This document shows positions 63,101 through 64,000 of a stretch of 64,000 nucleotides of DNA, one piece after another. The position numbers and the translations under genes are program-made. Position 1 is the stretch's first letter. The number at the start of each line of letters is the position of its first letter. Source of the stretch: Neptuniibacter halophilus (GTDB lineage Bacteria; Pseudomonadota; Gammaproteobacteria; Pseudomonadales; Balneatricaceae); NCBI RefSeq assembly GCF_030295765.1, contig NZ_AP027292.1, positions 3,658,001-3,722,000 on the forward strand, given 5' to 3'. The notes beneath the pieces were generated by a model. That model saw only the letters and a program-made list of their open reading frames with translations. It was not told where the DNA came from and ran no database searches.

Positions 63101-64000
63101 CAGGTCGACATTATCCCCCACACGCAGCAGGACGGATCCGCCCTCAGCAAAGATCTGACCATTCGGCACCACACGCAGTGCATCAGGATCAAGGCCCGGT
63201 AACCGGTTGTTACTTTCTGCAAAACGGGCCGTACCGGATTCAAGCAGGATCAGGTGTTCGTCCAGGTCGGCAGACTCACGTACGGTCAGGCGAATATCAC
63301 CGGTGTAGCTGTGTGCCAGTACCAGTCGCAGGTCAGCGTCGGTTTCAGTCAGGTAGATATTGTCAGTGGCTTCCAGTCCCACATCGTCGGTGTTAGCTGC
63401 AGAGCCACGGCGGGAGTCGATTTCGACATCGTTTCCGCTGCTACCTATATCTGCCCCGCTGCCGTTAGCATCCAGATCGATGGTCTGTCCAAGCACGTTG
63501 GCAGCGTCATCACCCAGCCCGGCATTACGCGCATCACGGATGGAACCCTCGGTGGTGCGCAGCGAGATATCCTGGATGGTGTGAACGGTGTCCAGCTCAA
63601 GCGGTCCGGTCAGCTCATCGATATAGATGCCACCGTTAAATGGCGCATTAATATCGTAGGCGTTCAGTACCCCGGTGCCGTCGTTGCGGTCTACGTTGAT
63701 CTCAAGATAATCACCGATCTGGCCGATGCCACCGAACAGCGGGTTGGGTGTCTCACCGGTGATTACACCGGAGTTGAGGGTGATATTCACACCGGAAACA
63801 TCCACGGTGGTTGAGGCACCCGAGTCGGTATCCGCATCGATAATCCGGGCACCGGAGTTCAGGGTGACGTCATCCTCAGTGGAATGGATATGGCCGACCA
63901 ACATATCGCCGGTCAGCTCATCGGCGATGATTTCACCATTGGTGGTGAGGAAGATCTGTGGCGTGCCATCCGGTGGTGAACCGCCGTTCCAGTCCACATC
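51176..64000 (-). CDS. Giant extracellular RTX/Calx-beta metalloprotease (5' end beyond the window)
   Basis: At least 4273 residues; the N-terminus lies right of position 64000. The protein is very acidic and Gly/Asp-rich. From N to C it shows beta-rich repeats, two EF-hand-like loops (DFDNSGTIDKADLD and DVNGDGGINYLDLL), beta-sandwich segments with INDD-like ends, about six copies of a module around W...GF..GQ.I.I, several RTX nonapeptide blocks (GGSGDDTI, GGAGNDLI and so on), two jelly-roll-like domains, two Calx-beta domains, and the metzincin motif HEIGHLLGFDH. It ends in a polar tail. It needs export across two membranes with Ca2+ outside. The downstream operon is the best candidate exporter. 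Related giants carry an N-terminal LEPR-XLL motif, which cannot be checked here. Confidence 0.88.
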   Translation of the reverse strand, partial: DVDWNGGSPPDGTPQIFLTTNGEIIADELTGDMLVGHIHSTEDDVTLNSGARIIDADTDSGASTTVDVSGVNITLNSGVITGETPNPLFGGIGQIGDYLEINVDRNDGTGVLNAYDINAPFNGGIYIDELTGPLELDTVHTIQDISLRTTEGSIRDARNAGLGDDAANVLGQTIDLDANGSGADIGSSGNDVEIDSRRGSAANTDDVGLEATDNIYLTETDADLRLVLAHSYTGDIRLTVRESADLDEHLILLESGTARFAESNNRLPGLDPDALRVVPNGQIFAEGGSVLLRVGDNVDLHQNSEILAAENIDIYGDYNNADLFYGTHMELRGRIIAGADVTAGDPVGSAEPTYTAPVYLTNIWGNADADFIQFGDLSGASGGTSQGDDGYIFLGSKTRVHGSADIESLVADGEDQMRVYFLQDTATTTGPNTVTVAEHTLTLDGQAGTDYYEVYSLGSNGTDQRNYVINVLDTGAEFDGVDELNIFGYDSADSGIDPNSGEAYQTDDIFLMRAAAFLPNESADRPGYVSILHGNLAEYGDVVQNNEDSNEVQRINYDTGLNGRLLVEGRGGNDAFFVDDTTVITSIDGGAGNDQFQIGQIFGAQRDTADGNLLAQDQFPDLVATTRGWLSAGATAPLVAQGGSGDDEFRVYSNQAELRLEGDDDNDLFIVRAFALSATVDFDFDNSGTIDKADLDAGVQILQDLQDGVISFDDLDNGAALDALLTDFDVNGDGGINYLDLLLTEDPTDDVIVLDEEGVATPQIGLGFSVSQAPDIRAGGGQDEVRYNINAPVSVEGGAGFDKLVILGTEFADDIVITKDGIYGAGLNVRYSTVEVVEVDGLEGDDEFFVQSTAFGVAYRVIGGLGSDTINVGGDVVEDIITRELEGVSGAVDHLVTSDDPLYNGLVVDGFDYNVSNALEGLVVINEEAGGDSSPGQTLVREELIEADQFSDFYTVRLSEELAAGEVVYVTVSAARSTQEERTIDPSTGQPYDLNPDPLVDALGDSIWLSTNDPGGLVTNADFQRTVMIDGVPVQIDNRAVVLRFDHTNWNLEQEVYVFAPDDLRAEGDRVVVIQHSVISNVGIYDAADVRNVEVQVQDNDTPGVLITEIDENGLVDGQTIVIEGDATTQLNDQIQLQLAKQPAANSVVLVDIVLNDFADKAIKFTNPDNDSRLELFTDPVYDELNDRVIIGQATFTFIDGIADPDWNDPINIGIEARDDYVREDLQLAVVEFERNAATSDADYIFPNLRSGLQLLDVEVYDNETAGAVVIESAGATQLIRDIPAGSGETDSYELRLTRAPSGEVQVAVLTDGLADVITIDGVSITPEQYAAIGGLQANQIFNGQLIFGDDGTHLTITRGTGSDLGSFADEGFYGASYDPQALFSDQVTFDDDGTNLTLTRAAGDFSADGFAVGQTIEVDASGNGGYSANNGHYEILSINALTITLTALGSWVEEGESPDATALNYLIPVAGQSIRVGGSTDNDGDYEVLSVSEDGQTLTLTATGSWTTAGESDDPVVLSDLAEAFIYSGEVSFGEETNPDFFPGQFLDRSLEGEQAGWLSEGFLEGMWVRISDQNGVEADVEAKVQLIRGDNDAQDSKLQLIHVMIDGVESDLDDTWLGDGDADSVTVVRIAPLATFTDTDYYDMQTIELQADDDYTVPPTREGVKVFPVSNHLLSKLRGPLAVEGGPTGADRSLTNGIKLPGETDDFLIAIGAQPPESQQIDVLNIFNDSSKADTSGILTETTLQGFGMADDLDFGPVSGPTFGEGSGGGNIVIPGGISFGKINLGSEGFATDSAESSIEVLNLMLGEGNDRLDVTGTLNPTAFVSAENAFTSTPDLLGGGSLTLAGYDWKAQGFLPGQTVTIDGSGTWTVVEVQDASQFVTAPGGVGTVEITDPNDNSILVLAGATPVPLLDGSSDVRLTAVDALVIESLTLDIAGNAEGGVLTRQDGDNWEEHGFLEGHLISLGGFDNAVQYRVLEIDGDSMTVLGAELETQQSAEELIWVQGPHGSLTVLHGGGNLFVETVGDYHTATDGEINTLTRLDGRDWQDDGYQIGQLIQVGAEGETREILGFADADPELKPDGEFATWGQGAAMILSGAGFGEGTVVDLNLHLSIAETTVTEVEEVELIVDRLVRSDGGSWITDGFEEGQVIYIEGIAGGFTVAEVTASAMYLQGAAIHECVLESKTVTITRIDITTDTGSEVGGDHFVISGGAGPDSPLVIYGDTSQDGSWYSGHSFDRLGQEFGEKPFDPFAHLPDGENEDNEWVFPLANPYTYAGHDIIDASQLFAGVADADMPSVGITAYGGAGNDLIIGSQAGDHLAGGSGDDTILGQRGVDHIYGDNGINVNIFTRALDITAVDTNPAPTINPTLGSSDQTFAPVRVPYPVSDHLIAGRDTLEGDGRVDGIDNELADSQNIIFGDHGEVIQFVHDPNSPDLDALVPLPAGVLPLLQKIQTTELNTILQINALNPQNGADDIIYGTAIADVLIGGSGHDMLDGREGDDLIFGDMVSLTRMAGEDGVIIDGNLLDDILNARFQTLAGTLIYARTDRDLPDGVDPLYAYGDGEGQTPLSGETAGRLLTDGLMRDYRDPNGPQWWAEYEIDYAQYHTFEIDSGEAGVGSFGNDYIAGGAGHDTLFGQLGNDVIQGDGSIDSAVAAEAHIGAARERMGAEDPVGPLTVIAHIELASDGEDYIEGGGGNDVIFGGLGQDDLVGGSSTHFSLISANNRPDGCDMIFGGAGTQIDRNNGFNVESNADVTQLTDSTANENRHARDSDAIVGDNGDIIRLVGVNGIDVNTLGEDYLEYAYDQSVEGVEDRGNERIIVRGVRLLDYTPGGPDFKPELFSLDDPEDSEFRAMFGDDVHTGLYAKVDIGGNDEVHGGTGDDFIYLGGGNDIAFGDADDDDIIGGWGSDWISGGTGIDGILGDDGRIFTSRNTATEGREEVLYGVELLLERDPDTRTSQGNVLNEYIYTPGQVQTETINIEYELKKSVDLTPMDLAPGIDDPHYNPLFADDIIFGGLGKDFIHGGAGDDAMSGAEALDESYAPVINENQEIDYLIRIDFSRPYNPGDVLLFGDDNDPWNAPKPVQSRLGEFYLYDEYDPRRLILFNQDNSVWKDDSIDPDTLKHYFLNAMDNEGVTTEGYVDFAPNGTPIGDMQARESDGDDVLFGDLGNDWIVGGTGRDHIYGGWGNDLMNADDVTGGSGSSYDQTGALNDAPDTHLLYEDRVYGGAGLDILIGNTGGDRLIDWVGEYNSYIVPFSPFGIATVSRQVPPHLYDFLWAQAASDGVDITRTADIGTQNSTSRYSNVAHLQAEPYGEMGMVTQKDHGLWQDQTGGPTDPQPGNIPGGRRDVLRSADFNDGLNSQSQGFYTDSGTFEVESGSLTVSADSLGGDAVSVFYIDDVLPGYFEITATVSTEKPTGGWKANAYLIFDYQGPEDFKFAGINVSNDKFEMGRRTADGWIVDVQSPVQVKPDRNYNLLLAINGTTATLVVNGNEYFTHTFDPRVDPDGFVYGLNSGLVGVGSDNARGTFDNVAVQVLPPEITFEASESFNGTPGLMFEPLDTANWSVANGVYSGTAGADAQVISLIDLGLSNGFDVSSVLELAATLNTEHQGGFIFDYYGENDFKFVALDADNGALVVGHHTESAGWVVDESYAVNGGVQAGQDYDIDLSFKGLTVTATLSEAGSVYDIARVDYAFNAHVLDGRFGLISKNGRSQFDDLVVRTDEPELEQPAQPQLSVSDIEWVEGDSGSTVATLSVSLSEALTDTVTVNYSTQDGTASTADGDYQASNGVLTFLAGETSAEVTITVFGDTQIEGDEFFTLNLSDATGAVIGNSAGMVTIINDDQPATVTPELSVNDISITEGNKKFTNFSLTVNLSSAASESVSVDWSTLDGTATLADNDYQAASGTLIFSAGQTSATLNLRILSDRSRESDETFSVIFSNPTGIDLIDDEAVITILDDDNRMEAQHSAPQKGDAQVVTDADLEPIVDAAIDRWIATGELTQSQLDVLNSIQIEIADLEGNTLGEVQGDSIIIDYNAAGFGWFIDESPDDDSEFIVSIAGDSLRAIGDSEAAQAMDLLSVVSHEIGHLLGFDHDSEDHAELMSEQLKVGVRLSVDHHHDGAGEEPFHMTILAADQLAGTETAHLALSGHQLLNMMMPEDVPGLEQIHSLGSLTAKEVAHQRAEQYVSDELANPQPAADSPDPQQAAELPYIDFSQQDDHSVDNPADPAVDPFHGEWLVDDRVLSEESAYPNGKPMVGWGHTSVAPSLKKDK
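51650..52050 (-). other. C-terminal metzincin protease domain of the giant protein
   Basis: HEIGHLLGFDH (codons 51713-51745) is an exact HExxHxxGxxH metzincin zinc site, preceded by VDAAIDRWIATGELTQ and LGEVQGDSIIIDYNAAGFGW, the pattern of matrixin-like domains in secreted RTX proteins. MSEQL a few residues later may be the Met-turn. The catalytic Glu is present, so the domain looks active. Confidence 0.8.
52105..52790 (-). repeat. Two tandem Calx-beta domains
   Basis: Copy 1 (52456-52790) runs from LSVSDIEWVEGDSGS to MVTIINDDQ. Copy 2 (52105-52441) runs from LSVNDISITEGNKK to AVITILDDDN. Both contain the NYSTQDGTA/DWSTLDGTA and DYQAASGTL-type strands. Calx-beta domains bind Ca2+ and are common in large adhesins. 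Confidence 0.85.
52815..53960 (-). repeat. Two tandem jelly-roll (lectin-like) domains
   Basis: The first copy (about 53381-53960) contains YLIFDYQGPEDFKFAGINV and NARGTFDNVAVQV. The second (about 52815-53380) contains GFIFDYYGENDFKFVALDA and GRSQFDDLVVRTD. They share the FDYxGxxDFKF core and the FDxxxV ending, indicating duplication. The fold is concanavalin-like by pattern; the ligand is unknown. Confidence 0.7.
54245..57105 (-). repeat. RTX (haemolysin-type) calcium-binding repeat region
   Basis: At least eight blocks of GGxGxDxUx nonapeptides, for example GGAGNDLIIG, GGSGDDTILG, GGAGHDTLFGQLGNDVIQG, GGTGDDFIYLGGGNDIAFG and GGAGLDILIG. They are separated by 60-200-residue spacers with acidic stretches. 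They fold into Ca2+-bound beta-rolls outside the cell and are typical of proteins exported without folding inside. Confidence 0.92.
57400..59945 (-). repeat. Divergent internal repeat around W...GF..GQ.I.I
   Basis: At least six copies of a module with a short LTR(x)DG strand, a Trp or Phe, then GF..GQ.I.I and a following V..I strand: DWKAQGFLPGQTVTI, NWEEHGFLEGHLISL, DWQDDGYQIGQLIQV, SWITDGFEEGQVIYI, DFSADGFAVGQTIEV, GWLSEGFLEGMWVRI. Several are followed by an ILSIN..TLT.TALG type strand. I cannot assign a known domain name with certainty. Confidence 0.7.
61775..61970 (-). other. Pair of EF-hand/dockerin-like calcium loops in the giant protein
   Basis: DFDNSGTIDKADLD and DVNGDGGINYLDLL are two 12-residue Ca2+-binding loops with Asp/Asn at positions 1, 3 and 5 and an acidic residue at 12. 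They are spaced about 50 residues apart, resembling a dockerin or calcium-binding EF pair. Confidence 0.7.

Noticed and set aside
44044..64000. Classical type I secretion (HlyB-HlyD-TolC) for the giant protein
   Set aside because: No ABC exporter ATPase or TolC-like gene is present next to it in the window; they could lie beyond 64000, so this is set aside rather than excluded.

Overview
The window reads as chromosome from a marine, motile, respiring gammaproteobacterium. Protein style, short intergenic gaps, a Cys-type respiratory formate dehydrogenase with DUF3305/DUF3306 partners, a pyrQ-cam pair under a Zur-type box and a LexA-controlled umuDC pair all fit the Oceanospirillales/Pseudomonadales side. 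The genus cannot be fixed from sequence reading alone. No rRNA, tRNA, CRISPR array or insertion sequence was recognised.

Layout. (1) 0.1-0.8 kb: a family-3 periplasmic binding protein. (2) 1.1-11.4 kb: formate dehydrogenase. A minus-strand operon encodes a polyferredoxin, a TorD chaperone, a small Tat protein and FDH alpha, beta and gamma. DUF3306/DUF3305 lie upstream on the same strand, and fdhD plus a HTH/oxyanion-binding-like regulator are divergent. (3) 11.4-19.9 kb: a sigma54-type response regulator with its sensor kinase, divergent from tupABC (tungstate uptake), a mobA-mobB fusion and moeA (cofactor maturation). Sigma54 -24/-12 elements precede tupA, DUF3305 and the FDH operon. All three regions also carry copies of one interrupted palindrome, RRGWCA-N3-TGWCYY, so the two-component pair probably ties tungstate uptake, cofactor synthesis and formate dehydrogenase into one regulon. 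(4) 20-27 kb: small unknown proteins, an RhlE-type helicase, a large ABC-exporter-like protein whose ATPase motifs are destroyed, dodecin and a chemoreceptor. (5) 27.2-32.9 kb: a LuxR-type regulator divergent from a polyamine-type ABC importer and a short-chain dehydrogenase. (6) 33-38.2 kb: a TRIC/UPF0126 membrane protein, umuDC, and the pyrQ-cam zinc-starvation pair. (7) 38.2-43.7 kb: a loosely packed accessory stretch with a phage-like small protein, RNA hairpins, an orphan response regulator, unknown proteins, a KfrA-like DNA-binding protein, a GAPDH and a SapC-family protein.

(8) 44-64 kb, the most unusual region. A giant acidic extracellular protein (more than 4270 residues in the window, N-terminus beyond the right edge) carries EF-hand-like loops, a repeated beta module, RTX calcium repeats, two jelly-roll-like domains, two Calx-beta domains and a C-terminal metzincin zinc-protease motif. 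Downstream on the same strand is a tight operon: a GAF/membrane/HlyD fusion, a PqqD-like/M50 protease/HlyD fusion, a shortened SecA-like ATPase and a soluble HlyD-type adaptor. No type I ABC ATPase and no TolC-like gene is present in the window. I propose this as a dedicated, poorly described secretion and maturation system for the giant protein, with a private SecA motor and a membrane metalloprotease. Substrate linkage is inferred from gene context only.
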